Shown here: positions 21,543 through 30,936 of the stretch, one piece after another
Layout: each line of letters starts with the position of its first letter
Numbering within the stretch: position 1 is the first letter of the stretch
Origin: Halomonas huangheensis
GTDB lineage: Bacteria; Pseudomonadota; Gammaproteobacteria; Pseudomonadales; Halomonadaceae
DNA: 64,000 nucleotides
Assembly (NCBI RefSeq): GCF_001431725.1
Contig: NZ_CP013106.1
Location: forward strand, 3,596,001-3,660,000
Direction of reading: 5' to 3'
The notes under the pieces: model-generated
Databases searched by the model: none
Told to the model about the DNA's origin: nothing
Seen by the model: the letters and a program-made list of their open reading frames with translations, nothing else
Position numbers and translations under genes: made by a program

Positions 21543-21758
21543 TCAATAGAGCCGTTCGAAACGCTTACGCTCACGCTGCAGCTTCTTGGCGTGACGCTTC
21601 ACAGCAGCAGCAGCCTTGCGCTTACGCTCGGCAGTCGGCTTCTCGTACTGCTCACGACGACGAACTTCGGACAGAACGCCGGCTTTTTCACAGGAACGCT
21701 TGAAGCGACGGAGAGCAACGTCAAACGGCTCGTTATCACGTACTTTGACAGAAGGCAT
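21543..21758 (-). CDS. rpsU: 30S ribosomal protein S21
   Basis: A 71-residue basic protein, [20 protein letters not shown] with a Lys/Arg-rich C-terminus, identical in layout to gammaproteobacterial S21. It binds the small subunit near the anti-Shine-Dalgarno region during initiation. It is first gene of the rpsU-dnaG-rpoD block and divergent from tsaD across 280 bp. An AAGGTAGGTGAG ribosome site precedes the ATG. Confidence 0.98.
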   Translation of the reverse strand: MPSVKVRDNEPFDVALRRFKRSCEKAGVLSEVRRREQYEKPTAERKRKAAAAVKRHAKKLQRERKRFERLY

Positions 21759-22038
21759 TAAGCACTCACCTACCTTAGGTAACTAGAGTTCGGTTAGTAC
21801 GTACACCTTACAAGGCCAAAACGACCCTCGTTATTTCTACTGTGTATTGCTACACAGCAGCAGAAAACGCGGGGATATCGAACCCTGGATGCACGACCCA
21901 GTCTTACAGCGGACGGTATTTTAGACCCACATTGGCCGCCATGCAAATCTTCACCGGCCGGATCAGCGCAAACACCTGCCAACAGCTGCCAAAACAGCGT
22001 AAAATATAGCGCCCTGTCGCCTTACCGAGCCTCATTCC

Positions 22039-23079
22039 ATGCGTGTACTTGGCATCGAAACTTCCTGTGACGAAACCGGCGTCGCACTCTATGACACCAC
22101 ACAGGGCCTGCTGGCCGACGCCCTGCATAGCCAGATTGCCATGCATGCAGAATATGGTGGAGTGGTTCCTGAACTTGCATCCCGCGATCACACCCGACGC
22201 CTGTTGCCGCTGATCGATAACGTACTCGAACAGGCAAGTGTCGGTCGTGCACAGCTTGATGCCATCGCCTATACCGCAGGACCCGGGTTGGTCGGTGCGT
22301 TGATGGTCGGCGCCAGCACTGCTCATGGCATGGCGCGTGCCCTGGGTATCCCGGTGCTCGGCGTCCATCACATGGAAGGCCATCTGCTGGCCCCGATGCT
22401 CGAGGACGACGCTCCCGACTTCCCCTTTGTCGCGCTGCTGGTTTCCGGCGGACACACCCAACTGGTGCGTGTCGATGGCATCGGCCGCTACCAGTTGCTT
22501 GGCGAGTCAGTAGATGACGCCGCCGGAGAGGCTTTCGACAAGGCCGCCAAGATGCTCGGCCTCGACTATCCCGGTGGCCCGCGAGTGGCCGCACTGGCCG
22601 AACATGGCGATCCGGGAAGGTGGCGCTTTCCCCGTCCGATGACCGACCGTCCCGGCCTCGATTTCAGTTTCTCCGGACTCAAGACTCACACCCTGACCAC
22701 GATTCGCGGGCTGGAAAGCAACGCTCAGCTGGATGACCAGGCGCGTGCGGACGTGGCACGCGCCTTCGAGGAGGCCGTGGCCGACACTCTGGCCATCAAG
22801 TGTCGGCGAGCCCTGGAACAAACCGGACTCAAACGCCTGGTGGTGGCCGGTGGTGTCAGCGCCAATGTGCGCCTGCGCGCAAGGCTCGAGGACGCTACCC
22901 AGAAACGCGGCGCACGCGTCTATTACCCTCGCGGCCGTTTCTGCACAGACAACGGGGCAATGATTGCCTACGCCGGTGCTCAGCGCTTGCTGGCGGGGGA
23001 GCGCGACCAGGTCGGTCTGATGAAAGCGGTACCACGCTGGCCAATGGATCAGTTGTTGGCGCCAGCCGTAAAGCCGTAA
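22039..23079 (+). CDS. tsaD: tRNA N6-adenosine threonylcarbamoyltransferase TsaD
   Basis: A 346-residue Kae1/Qri7-family protein that transfers threonylcarbamoyl to A37 of ANN-decoding tRNAs, with TsaB/TsaE. It begins [19 protein letters not shown] and has metal-site HxxxH (VHHMEGH), the ASNK-fold motifs LVSGGHTQL and [10 protein letters not shown], and [10 protein letters not shown] near the end. Divergence from rpsU is the standard gammaproteobacterial context. The last residues, AVKP and the stop, are read from GCCGTAAAGCCGTAAG, a sequence related to the GTAAGCC repeat. A CCAAAACAGCGTAAAAT stretch upstream could be its promoter. Confidence 0.97.
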   Translation: MRVLGIETSCDETGVALYDTTQGLLADALHSQIAMHAEYGGVVPELASRDHTRRLLPLIDNVLEQASVGRAQLDAIAYTAGPGLVGALMVGASTAHGMARALGIPVLGVHHMEGHLLAPMLEDDAPDFPFVALLVSGGHTQLVRVDGIGRYQLLGESVDDAAGEAFDKAAKMLGLDYPGGPRVAALAEHGDPGRWRFPRPMTDRPGLDFSFSGLKTHTLTTIRGLESNAQLDDQARADVARAFEEAVADTLAIKCRRALEQTGLKRLVVAGGVSANVRLRARLEDATQKRGARVYYPRGRFCTDNGAMIAYAGAQRLLAGERDQVGLMKAVPRWPMDQLLAPAVKP

Positions 23080-23105
23080 GACTCGGCTGCAGGCGGCGAG
23101 CTGTC
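23065..23105. repeat. Degenerate GTAAGC element fused to the tsaD 3-prime end
   Basis: GCCGTAAAGCCGTAAG (23065-23080) encodes the TsaD C-terminus and stop. It is followed by CGGCTGCAGGCGGCGAGCTG (23084-23103), nearly identical to the element at 7319-7341 and related to 17158-17180. Confidence 0.7.
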
Positions 23106-23195
23106 CAGCCTACAGATCTACCCACGTATGCGGTCAATTGATTGCGGCGGCGCCAGCACCTTCCTCTACCAGACCGATACTTCCTGACTCGCGTC

Positions 23196-23232
23196 AGCCC
23201 CGTGGTGCTTACCCGGCAAACACCACGGGGCT
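23196..23232 (+). terminator. Terminator hairpin downstream of tsaD
   Basis: A perfect 12-bp stem, AGCCCCGTGGTG/CACCACGGGGCT, with a 13-nt loop lies about 117 bp past the tsaD stop. There is no T-run. It lies in a 291-bp gap that otherwise holds only the repeat element and the promoter region of the next operon. Confidence 0.6.
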
Positions 23233-23370
23233 GTCTGAAGCGCCAATCCTGCATGATTCGATATACAGATGCTCTGCATCCATATATTTAATTGGATAAC
23301 AGTTATCACCATCCCCTATCGTTGAGTCACACCCCCGCAAGGTCCAGCCCTTCATCATGCGAGGTCCCAT

Positions 23371-24579
23371 GTGACTGAACGCCTCTTTGTCAATGCCCTC
23401 GCTGCCGACGGCAGCAGGATCCACATCTCGGTCAACAACGGCTACATTGTCGATATAAGCTCCACACGGCCCGAACACCTTCCCCCTGATATCATCGACC
23501 TCCAGCATCGCTTGGTGATTCCCGGCTTCGTCGACGGCCATATTCACCTCGACAAGAGCTTCGTCGGCGACCGCTGGCAACCTCATCAACCCGCTCATGA
23601 CCTCAGACAACGCCTGGCTATCGAGAAGCGCCAACTGGCCCAGGCCAGTCCCATTGCCGAACGCGCCAGCGCATTGATTCAACAGGCAGCATCGTTCGGT
23701 ACCGTCGCCATGCGTAGCCATGTCGATATTGATGCCACGACCGGCCTGAGCCACCTCCATGCAGTCATCGAGGCTCGCGAGAAATGGCGCGATAGCGTCG
23801 ATATCGAGCTTGTCGCCTTCCCTCAGGCTGGAGTCATCTCCTGCCCAGGGACCGCGGATATTCTCGATGCCGCGATTCAGGAGGGTGTCGAGGTAGTGGG
23901 TGGTATCGACCCGACAACGCTGGATGGCGCCGCCGACAGTCAACTCGATGTTGTCTTTGGCATTGCCGAGCGGCGTGGCGTCAAGGTCGATATTCATCTG
24001 CATGAGCCTGGCCAGCAGGGCATCCAGCAGCTGTACCGCATCGCGGAACGTACCCGAGCTCTGGGTCTGGCCGGACGAGTGGCCGTCAGTCATGCCTACA
24101 GCCTGGGCGATGTATCAGTCGCATGTCTGGAGGGTATTGCACGGGCACTGGCCGATGCCGGGATCGCCATCATGACCAACGCACCAGGCGACCGAGCCTT
24201 CCCCCCAGTGCTGACTCTGCGCAATGCCGGGGTCAATGTCTTTGCCGGCAATGACAATATTCGTGACTCATGGTGGCCATATGGCAATGGTGACATGCTG
24301 CAACGTGCCATGCTGATCGCCTACCGTTCCGGCTTCAACACCGATGAGGAGCTGAATGCCGCATTCGACATGGTGACGCGGGCCGGAGCTCGGGTCATGG
24401 GGCAGGAGGGGTATGGTCTTCAAGTCGGCCATGAAGCGACGTTCCTCGTCCTTGACGCTGCCAATGTCGCTGCTGCGGTGGCAGAGGTCACGCCACAACG
24501 GGAGATTGTCCGCAAGGGGCAGTTCAAGACACCAGCGGCATGGGGCTCGGATAACAGACAAGTATCGGTAACAGCATGA
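23371..24579 (+). CDS. Cytosine-deaminase-like amidohydrolase
   Basis: A 402-residue metal-dependent amidohydrolase of the CodA group. Ligand motifs appear in order: GHIHLDKS (His57, His59), HLHE (about 210), SHAYS (about 240) and GNDNIRDSW (Asp, about 300), as in cytosine/isocytosine/creatinine-type deaminases. The start is GTG at 23371 with GAGG 6 nt upstream; the overlapping ATG runs into a stop. It overlaps the MFS gene by 4 bp and is followed by a LysR gene, a self-contained uptake-deamination operon. The substrate (pyrimidine, triazine or other N-heterocycle) cannot be read from the sequence. Confidence 0.85.
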   Translation: MTERLFVNALAADGSRIHISVNNGYIVDISSTRPEHLPPDIIDLQHRLVIPGFVDGHIHLDKSFVGDRWQPHQPAHDLRQRLAIEKRQLAQASPIAERASALIQQAASFGTVAMRSHVDIDATTGLSHLHAVIEAREKWRDSVDIELVAFPQAGVISCPGTADILDAAIQEGVEVVGGIDPTTLDGAADSQLDVVFGIAERRGVKVDIHLHEPGQQGIQQLYRIAERTRALGLAGRVAVSHAYSLGDVSVACLEGIARALADAGIAIMTNAPGDRAFPPVLTLRNAGVNVFAGNDNIRDSWWPYGNGDMLQRAMLIAYRSGFNTDEELNAAFDMVTRAGARVMGQEGYGLQVGHEATFLVLDAANVAAAVAEVTPQREIVRKGQFKTPAAWGSDNRQVSVTA

Positions 24580-25784
24580 ACCAACAGGTCTGCAAGGAAC
24601 TGCGCAATGAGCTGCAGCTCCCGCTGCTCATCCTCGTCATTTTCGTCGCTGTCAATCTCCGGCCGTTTCTGACCTCCCCGGGGCCGATCATAGAGACCAT
24701 ACGTGCCAGCACGGGGCTGACCTACACCGGGACCGCATTGCTGACGTTGATTCCGACCGTGGTCATGGGACTCGGAGCCTTTCTTTCCCCGACCATTCAG
24801 GCCTGGGTTGGAACACGACGTGGACTCCTGGGAGCGTTGCTCATCCTGACCGCCGGGTCATTACTGCGGCTCATTGTACCAGGTGGTAACACCTTGCTGC
24901 TCACCGCACTGCTGTGTGGCATCGGCGTGGCGTTTATCCAATCCGCGTTTCCAGGGGTCATCAAGGAGCACTTCCCCACTAGAGTCGCCATCATCACCGG
25001 CGTCTACTCCGCCACCATCATGATTGGCGGTGCATTCGGCGCCCAGATCACCCCGATGCTGATCAGCCATGGATACGGTTGGCGCGAGGCTCTCGCCTGG
25101 CTGGCCCTGCCCGGCGTGATTGCCGTGCTGTTCGCCTATCACACACTCGAAGACCACCCCAGCGAACGACCCGACGCCTCGATTACCCGCAAGCTGATAC
25201 GCCTCCCCAGAACCTGGCTGCTGATTCTGACATTCGGCCTCGTCAATGCTGGCTACTCATCGACAGTCACCTGGCTCGCCCCCTTCTATCAGCACCTTGG
25301 CCTGAACGTAGCCGAAAGCGCCAACCTGGTTTCGGTCATGGCGATATGTCAGGCCTTGTCGGCCGTTGGCATCAGCTATCTAGCCTCCTTCAGCAAGGAT
25401 CGGCGCTTGTTTTTATGCATTACGGCCGTTCTGCAGATACTGAGTTATCTGGGGCTGATCCTTGCTCCTCTGGCCTCTCCCGTCAGTTGGGCAGCCATCT
25501 GCGGCGTGGGCCTGGGAGGCAGTTTCGCCATTTCGCTGGTGACCGCTCTCGACCACCTGCCCTCTCCCCAGCAGGCCGGAGCCCTGACTGCCCTGATGCA
25601 GGGAGGCGGTTTCCTGATTGCTGCCCTTGGTCCGCTGGCGGTCGCCACCCTGTTGAACTGGAGTGGCAGCTACCAGCCGGGCTGGATCATGCACCTGTGT
25701 CTGGCGCTGATAGCCCTCATCCTGTATCTCAAGCTCGACCCAACCCGCTATCATCTAGCGATGAGACTCCGAGGCCGCGAGTAG
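24576..25784 (+). CDS. CynX/NimT-family MFS transporter
   Basis: A 402-residue inner-membrane carrier with about 12 hydrophobic segments. NLRPFLTSPGPIIETIRAST near the N-terminus is characteristic of the CynX/YeaN (cyanate/2-nitroimidazole transporter-like) family. The start overlaps the stop of the amidohydrolase (ATGA), so the two are translationally coupled and the carrier probably moves that enzyme's substrate or product. A long hydrophobic region ends in a basic tail (RLRGRE). Confidence 0.87.
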   Translation: MNQQVCKELRNELQLPLLILVIFVAVNLRPFLTSPGPIIETIRASTGLTYTGTALLTLIPTVVMGLGAFLSPTIQAWVGTRRGLLGALLILTAGSLLRLIVPGGNTLLLTALLCGIGVAFIQSAFPGVIKEHFPTRVAIITGVYSATIMIGGAFGAQITPMLISHGYGWREALAWLALPGVIAVLFAYHTLEDHPSERPDASITRKLIRLPRTWLLILTFGLVNAGYSSTVTWLAPFYQHLGLNVAESANLVSVMAICQALSAVGISYLASFSKDRRLFLCITAVLQILSYLGLILAPLASPVSWAAICGVGLGGSFAISLVTALDHLPSPQQAGALTALMQGGGFLIAALGPLAVATLLNWSGSYQPGWIMHLCLALIALILYLKLDPTRYHLAMRLRGRE

Positions 25785-25788
25785 CAAT

Positions 25789-26637
25789 ATGAATCCCCGG
25801 CTGTTTGACCTGGACCTTCTCCGAACCATCGTCATGGTTGCCGACAGCGGTAGTTTCACCGCGGCGGCAACACGCCTGCACTCGACCCAATCGACGATCA
25901 GTCAGAAGATACGCCGCCTGGAAGAGATCGCGGGGCACCGGCTCCTCGATCGCAGCCATCGCGAAGTGAAACCGACCGACGAGGGGGAAACCGTACTCGG
26001 ATATGCCCGACGCATGCTGGCCCTGAATGAGGAGTTGCTCGACGTACTGGCGGGAGAAATAGACAGCACAATCAGATTGGGGCTACCCGATGACTTTGTC
26101 AGCGGCCCTACCACTCGGGTGCTTTCCTTATTCAGCCGACAGTACCCACAGATAAAGCTGGAAGTCACCAGCGGACTGAGCCGCGACCTATGTCAGAGCT
26201 ACGATCAGGGCGAACTCGATCTGGTGATCATCAAGCAGCGCAGATACAGCCGCGCGGGTGTGGCATGCAGCTCCGAGACGCTCCGCTGGATAGACGGCCA
26301 CAATGCGGCATCCTTGTTTCGGGATCCGGTGCCCATCGTGACCTTTCCTCCCAGAGGTCTTTATCGAGAAGAGATGATCAACGCCCTGGAAATGCTCGGT
26401 CGCCGTTGGCAAATCAGCTTCACCAGTTCGAGCCTGAGCGGTATACAGGCGGCAGTCGCCGAAGGCATGGGGTTGGGTTTACTCCCTGCACGCGCCGTCA
26501 CCGACCAACATGTAGTATTGGATAACATCTGCGGCCTGGCCCCCGTCAACAGCATGGAAGTTGTGATACTGCACCGCCCGACGGCAGATGCCAGGATCCG
26601 GGAACTGTCCGAGTTGCTGGAGGGAATGTTGGAGTGA
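25789..26637 (+). CDS. LysR-family regulator of the amidohydrolase-MFS operon
   Basis: A 282-residue LysR regulator: HTH GSFTAAATRLHSTQSTISQKIRRLE (about 20-45), then HRLLDRSHREVKPTDEG and an effector domain. The start codon is 5 bp after the MFS stop, so it is co-transcribed with its presumed targets, which is less common than divergence for LysR genes. The effector is unknown. Confidence 0.87.
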   Translation: MNPRLFDLDLLRTIVMVADSGSFTAAATRLHSTQSTISQKIRRLEEIAGHRLLDRSHREVKPTDEGETVLGYARRMLALNEELLDVLAGEIDSTIRLGLPDDFVSGPTTRVLSLFSRQYPQIKLEVTSGLSRDLCQSYDQGELDLVIIKQRRYSRAGVACSSETLRWIDGHNAASLFRDPVPIVTFPPRGLYREEMINALEMLGRRWQISFTSSSLSGIQAAVAEGMGLGLLPARAVTDQHVVLDNICGLAPVNSMEVVILHRPTADARIRELSELLEGMLE

Positions 26638-26663
26638 ATCCAACGTCCGAGGCCGGCAGGCAT

Positions 26664-26689
26664 AAAAAAAATCCGGCCAGAGGCCGGAT
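26664..26689 (-). terminator. eda operon terminator
   Basis: On the minus strand the stem ATCCGGCC/GGCCGGAT with a 3-nt loop is followed by eight T residues, a textbook intrinsic terminator about 100 bp past the eda stop. Confidence 0.92.
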
Positions 26690-26786
26690 CAAGGACAGCA
26701 CCAGCTGTCGAGAGAGCACATGGAGTGGCATGAAGCCGTTCCGTGCAGAGAGCTCGGTTAGCGGGGGTGGTCACACACCCCGTGAA

Positions 26787-27449
26787 TCAGTGATGGAAGC
26801 GGTCAGCCGCTTCCTTTGCCAGTAGGCGGATGCCATCCCAGTCACCGGCATCGACCAGTGACGATGGCGTCAACCAGGAGCCGCCTACGCACATGACATT
26901 GGGCAGCGCCAGATAATCGGCAGCGTTATTGAGGCTGATACCGCCAGTCGGACAGAAGCGGGCTTCACCGATCGGACCAGCAAAGGCCTTGAGGGCCTTG
27001 ACGCCACCACTAGCCTCGGCGGGGAAGAACTTGAAGCGGCGGTAACCATACTGCCAGCCGGTCATCAGCTCGGAGATGGTGGCAACGCCAGGCAGCATCG
27101 GTACCGGACTTTCAACGCCATAGCGGTACAACGCCTCCGTGGCACCCGGCGTGACAATGAAGTCGGCACCGGCCTGCTCGACCAGCCGATACTGCGCCGG
27201 TGTCAGCACCGTACCCGCAGCGATGCTGGCGTGGGGCAGCTCCTTCTTGAGGCGTGCAATGGCTTCGATCGCGCAGTCTGTACGCAACGTTACCTCGAGT
27301 ACGCTGAGGCCGCCCTCGACCAGTGCACGCCCCATCGGCACCGCATCCTCGATACGGTTGATGGTAATCACCGGGATTACTTCGGCCTTGAGGCAGATAC
27401 TGTCGAGTTCCGTGGTGCGAGTGGATGGCAGCTGTTTTTCGATGGTCAT
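26787..27449 (-). CDS. eda: 2-dehydro-3-deoxy-6-phosphogluconate (KDPG) aldolase
   Basis: A 220-residue class I aldolase cleaving KDPG to pyruvate and glyceraldehyde-3-phosphate. It shows EVTLRTDCAIEAI, AGTVLTPAQ, the Schiff-base lysine in YRRFKFFPAEASGG and the C-terminal FCPTGGISLNNA. The start MTIEKQL (27449) is used; the open frame upstream is unrelated to the family. It is last gene of zwf-pgl-eda (19-bp gap to pgl). It also receives KDG-derived KDPG from the hexuronate/gulonate genes at 39-47 kb. edd and a KDG kinase are not in the window. Confidence 0.96.
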   Translation of the reverse strand: MTIEKQLPSTRTTELDSICLKAEVIPVITINRIEDAVPMGRALVEGGLSVLEVTLRTDCAIEAIARLKKELPHASIAAGTVLTPAQYRLVEQAGADFIVTPGATEALYRYGVESPVPMLPGVATISELMTGWQYGYRRFKFFPAEASGGVKALKAFAGPIGEARFCPTGGISLNNAADYLALPNVMCVGGSWLTPSSLVDAGDWDGIRLLAKEAADRFHH

Positions 27450-27468
27450 GAGCTTTGCTCCAGAGAAT

Positions 27469-28146
27469 TCAGGGGGCCCAATAAATGGCCAGCGGGCAAC
27501 TGAGGAAGGCACGAATGGGTAGCTCGCGGACATCATCGCCGGACATCGCGCGCCCCAGCACCGTGCGTTTGTCGTCACCGGTGATATGCAGTACGTGACG
27601 CAGAGCATGATGCAGTCGCTCGGCGCTCAGCGTGATACGCGCCTGAGGCTGGCTGGGCGTACGCACAGCGACAACCGGTGCATCTGTGGCCAGTGCCAGA
27701 TCCAATTCTCGGCTGTCGGGAAACAGTGAGGCGGTATGGCCATCACCGCCCATGCCCAGAATCACCACACTGGCTGGCCAAGTGAGTTGCAGGAGACGTT
27801 CAGTCACCCGCTCGACGCCTTGTTCAGGCGTGGCATGGTCGGTGGTCAGCGGCACGAAACGTGCCTGCTGAGCCTTGCCAACCAACAGATGCTCCCGCAC
27901 CAGGCGTGCATTGGAGTCATCGGCCTCCTCCGACACCCAGCGCTCGTCGGCCAGAGTGATATCGACACGATCCCAGGCAAGCTCCTGACTGGCCAGCGCC
28001 GCGAAGAACGCGATCGGTGTCGAGCCACCGGAGACAACCAGCAGTGCGCGGGCCTGGCTGGCCAGATCTGCACGCAGCGCCTCGGCGACTGCTTCGGCCA
28101 GTTGGCGAGCCAGATGCTCGCGCGGCGTGGCAGCGTATTCGCTCAT
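27469..28146 (-). CDS. pgl: 6-phosphogluconolactonase
   Basis: A 225-residue hydrolase of the NagB/Pgl fold that opens 6-phosphogluconolactone to 6-phosphogluconate. The typical motifs LLVVSGGSTPIAFFAAL, VDITLADERWV and ILGMGGDGHTASLFP occur in order. The start at ATG 28144-28146 lies 1 nt after the zwf stop; the frame extends 10 codons upstream into zwf. It is the middle gene of zwf-pgl-eda. Confidence 0.96.
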   Translation of the reverse strand: MSEYAATPREHLARQLAEAVAEALRADLASQARALLVVSGGSTPIAFFAALASQELAWDRVDITLADERWVSEEADDSNARLVREHLLVGKAQQARFVPLTTDHATPEQGVERVTERLLQLTWPASVVILGMGGDGHTASLFPDSRELDLALATDAPVVAVRTPSQPQARITLSAERLHHALRHVLHITGDDKRTVLGRAMSGDDVRELPIRAFLSCPLAIYWAP

Positions 28147-28147
28147 A

Positions 28148-29647
28148 TCAATAATCCTCGTACCAGCTGCGTCCATCCTGGGTGATCATGGCAATCGAGG
28201 CCACGGGCCCCCAGGAGCCTGCCGGATAGCGACGCGGCGGCTCATTGCGGTCCTTCCAGGCAGCAATCAAGTCATCACACCACTTCCATGCGTGCTCCAC
28301 TTCGTCACGGCGTACGAACAGGTACTGCTGACCCTTCATGACCTCAAGCAACAGACGCTCGTAGGCATCCGGGATACGCACCTGCGGGAAGGCACTGTTG
28401 AAGTCCAGTTGCAACGGACCACGGCGCAGGCGCATACCCTTGTCGAGCCCGCTGTCCTTGGTCAGCACCTCCAGGCGCATGCCTTCATCCGGCTGTAGGC
28501 GAATGATCAGCTTGTTGGCGGCCAACGCACGCTGATCAGGGTCGAAGATGTAATGCGGCTGCTGCCGGAAGTGAATGATGATCTGCGACAGCTTCTCGGG
28601 CATGCGCTTGCCGGTGCGTAGATAGAACGGCACCCCGGCCCAGCGCCAGTTGGCGACTTCGGTCTTCATCGCCACAAAGGTTTCAGTGTGGCTGGATACG
28701 TTGGCGTCGTCTTCCTCGAGATAGCCAGGTGCGCTCTGACCATCACTGGTACCAGCGGTATACTGGCCACGCACCACATCACGCCCGATCATGTCATCGG
28801 TGAACGGTTTGAGTGCCTTGAGGACCTTGACCTTCTCGTCGCGGATCGCATCGGCATCGAGGTTGGCAGGCGGGTCCATGGCGATCAGACATACCAGTTG
28901 CAGCAGGTGATTCTGTACCATGTCACGTAACTGACCGGCTTCATCGAAGTATCCCCAGCGTCCTTCAATCCCGACCTTCTCGGCCACAGTGACCTCAACG
29001 TGGGAGATATGGTTCTGGTTCCACTGGGTGCCGAACAACGGATTGGCAAAACGCAGAGCAATCAGGTTCTGAACGGTTTCCTTGCCGAGGTAGTGATCGA
29101 TGCGGTAGACCCGTGACTCGGGGAAGACCTCGCCGATCGCATCGTTGATCACCTTCGATGACTCGAGGTCATAACCGATCGGCTTCTCTACCACTACACG
29201 GCTTTCCTCATCGAGGCTGCCACTTTCCTGTAGGTAACGGCAGATATCGCCGTAGAGGCTGGCACCTACCGCCAGATACACCACCAACGGCCGCTCATGA
29301 TCAGCGGTCTCGCGCCATTCGCGAACACCGGCATAGCCATCGACGGTCTTGAAATCCACGCTCAGAAACGACAGGCGGTTCATGAAGCGCGTCAATGCGA
29401 CCTCGACCAACTCGTCGGGCTTGACGTACTTCTTCAAAGCCCCTTCGATCTGCGCCTTGAACTCGTCCACAGAGATATCTTGACGCGCCAGACCAAGGAT
29501 CCGGCAATCTTCATCCAGCAACCCTTCCCGATCGAGATGGAAAAGCGCCGGAAACAGCTTGCGCCGGGACAGATCGCCCAACGCGCCGAAAAGCGCCAGA
29601 TCAATGTCGGTGCGCTCCGAGCTACCGGATCGGGTGTGTTGTGTCAT
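28148..29647 (-). CDS. zwf: Glucose-6-phosphate dehydrogenase
   Basis: A 499-residue NAD(P)-dependent enzyme with [17 protein letters not shown] (nucleotide site), the active-site peptide [14 protein letters not shown] and RTGKRMPEK. It feeds the Entner-Doudoroff and pentose phosphate routes and supplies NADPH. It is first gene of zwf-pgl-eda, divergent from hexR, and its promoter is bracketed by a 13-bp inverted repeat (29710-29770). Confidence 0.97.
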   Translation of the reverse strand: MTQHTRSGSSERTDIDLALFGALGDLSRRKLFPALFHLDREGLLDEDCRILGLARQDISVDEFKAQIEGALKKYVKPDELVEVALTRFMNRLSFLSVDFKTVDGYAGVREWRETADHERPLVVYLAVGASLYGDICRYLQESGSLDEESRVVVEKPIGYDLESSKVINDAIGEVFPESRVYRIDHYLGKETVQNLIALRFANPLFGTQWNQNHISHVEVTVAEKVGIEGRWGYFDEAGQLRDMVQNHLLQLVCLIAMDPPANLDADAIRDEKVKVLKALKPFTDDMIGRDVVRGQYTAGTSDGQSAPGYLEEDDANVSSHTETFVAMKTEVANWRWAGVPFYLRTGKRMPEKLSQIIIHFRQQPHYIFDPDQRALAANKLIIRLQPDEGMRLEVLTKDSGLDKGMRLRRGPLQLDFNSAFPQVRIPDAYERLLLEVMKGQQYLFVRRDEVEHAWKWCDDLIAAWKDRNEPPRRYPAGSWGPVASIAMITQDGRSWYEDY

Positions 29648-29709
29648 AACGTCCTCGCATCCTCAAGGGAAGCACCTGGTTGGCAACGTTCCGCCTGACC
29701 ATGAGTTCC

Positions 29710-29770
29710 TAAGTTTACAAAAAAATAGTGGAAAACTGACGTTCAAGGCAACCGTTATTTTGTAAACTTA
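29710..29770 (-). promoter_or_regulatory. zwf promoter bracketed by a 13-bp inverted repeat
   Basis: TAAGTTTACAAAA (29710-29722) and TTTTGTAAACTTA (29758-29770) are perfect complements. Between them, on the minus strand, are -35 TTGCCT (29746-29751) and -10 TATTTT (29722-29727) with an 18-bp spacer. The TTGTAAA half-sites resemble HexR half-sites (TTGT/ACAA type). Binding at both arms would cover both promoter elements. Inference from position beside hexR. Confidence 0.6.
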
Positions 29771-29841
29771 CATAAATACCGGCCATTTCGCGCTTATACA
29801 TTGGCCGTAGTCGCCCGGCATGGCAGGATAGCCAACACCAC

Positions 29842-29869
29842 GTAGTTAAATCACTACATACTGATTACA
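29842..29869. promoter_or_regulatory. HexR-like half-sites near the hexR promoter
   Basis: GTAGT (29842-29846) and ACTAC (29853-29857) form an inverted pair with a 6-bp spacer; ATTACA follows at 29864-29869. The half-sites match the HexR consensus (TGTARTT/AYTACA), but the spacing is 3 bp too wide for a standard box. Possible autoregulation site about 70-95 bp upstream of hexR. Confidence 0.4.
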
Positions 29870-29938
29870 TCATCACCTCATGGATGTCGCCCTCCTCGTT
29901 GCGGCGACTCCAGGCCTCGCAAGGGAGCGCCCACGACC

Positions 29939-30796
29939 ATGGCCCGTCACGACCTTATCCAACGCATCCGCGACCGACTTGAAGAGCTCAATCGTTCCGA
30001 GCGCAAGGTCGCCGATGTCATCCTCGCCGACCCTTCAGCCGCTACCGGGATGAGCATTGCCAGCCTGGCCCAGGCGGCATCGGTCAGCGAGCCGACCGTC
30101 AACCGTTTCTGCCGCAACTTCGATGCCAAGGGTTATCCCGATTTCAAGATCCAACTGGCACAAAGTCTGGCAGGCGGTACGCCCTATGTCAGCCAGGCAG
30201 TAGAACCCGACGATAGCGCCGAAGCCTATACCGGCAAGATCTTCGGTGCGACCATTGCTGCCCTGGATCTGGCACGCCGCGAAGTTTCCCCCGCAAGAGT
30301 CGAGCGCATGGTCGACTACTTGATCCAGGCCAGACAAATCCACTTCTTCGGTCTCGGGGCTTCGGGCGCAGTCGCCCAGGACGCCCAACACAAGTTCTTC
30401 CGCTTCAATCTGCCGGTAACCGCCTATGTCGATGTTCTGATGCAGCGTATGGTGGCATCGGTCTGCCATACTGGTGATGTCGTGGTCATGCTGTCCTATA
30501 CCGGACGCACTCGCGAGCTGGTGGATATCGCCGCACTCGCCCGTGAGAATGGTGCAGTGGTACTGGGAATCACCGCTCCCGACTCGCCTTTGTCGCGACA
30601 ATGCACTGAAACCCTCGATATCAGCGCTCCGGAAGATACCGAACACTACATGCCGATGACCTCGCGCATGATCCAGCTGGCACTGATCGATGTACTCGCC
30701 ACCGGTGTGACTCTGAGGCGCGGTGAGGACTTCCTGCACCACCTCAAGAAGATAAAGGATAGTCTGCGCGATACTCGTTACCCAATCGAGCACTGA
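29939..30796 (+). CDS. hexR: HexR, RpiR-family regulator of central carbon metabolism
   Basis: A 285-residue regulator: N-terminal HTH_6 domain (residues 1-77: [32 protein letters not shown]) and C-terminal SIS sugar-phosphate domain (about 120-260: [32 protein letters not shown]). HexR represses zwf-pgl-eda and related genes and is released by KDPG. It is divergent from zwf over 291 bp. A consensus HexR box also lies upstream of pyk at 51256-51270. Confidence 0.94.
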   Translation: MARHDLIQRIRDRLEELNRSERKVADVILADPSAATGMSIASLAQAASVSEPTVNRFCRNFDAKGYPDFKIQLAQSLAGGTPYVSQAVEPDDSAEAYTGKIFGATIAALDLARREVSPARVERMVDYLIQARQIHFFGLGASGAVAQDAQHKFFRFNLPVTAYVDVLMQRMVASVCHTGDVVVMLSYTGRTRELVDIAALARENGAVVLGITAPDSPLSRQCTETLDISAPEDTEHYMPMTSRMIQLALIDVLATGVTLRRGEDFLHHLKKIKDSLRDTRYPIEH

Positions 30797-30936
30797 CTCC
30801 TCCATCCTCGAACTGCCGCGCCATGCTACTGGCTGCGGCAGGCCTTGCCAGTCCAACGTTCTGCAACAGGAAAGTCGCCGCTATAATGCTGACCAGCGAC
30901 ATCAATGCCGCCCAACGACTTCATACGGATATCCTC

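Noticed and set aside
22022..22594. Antisense ORFs over tsaD
   Set aside because: tsaD is complete and conserved; these are frame shadows.
29842..29857. Full HexR consensus box at hexR
   Set aside because: Half-sites match but the spacer is 6 bp instead of 3, so it is listed only as half-sites.
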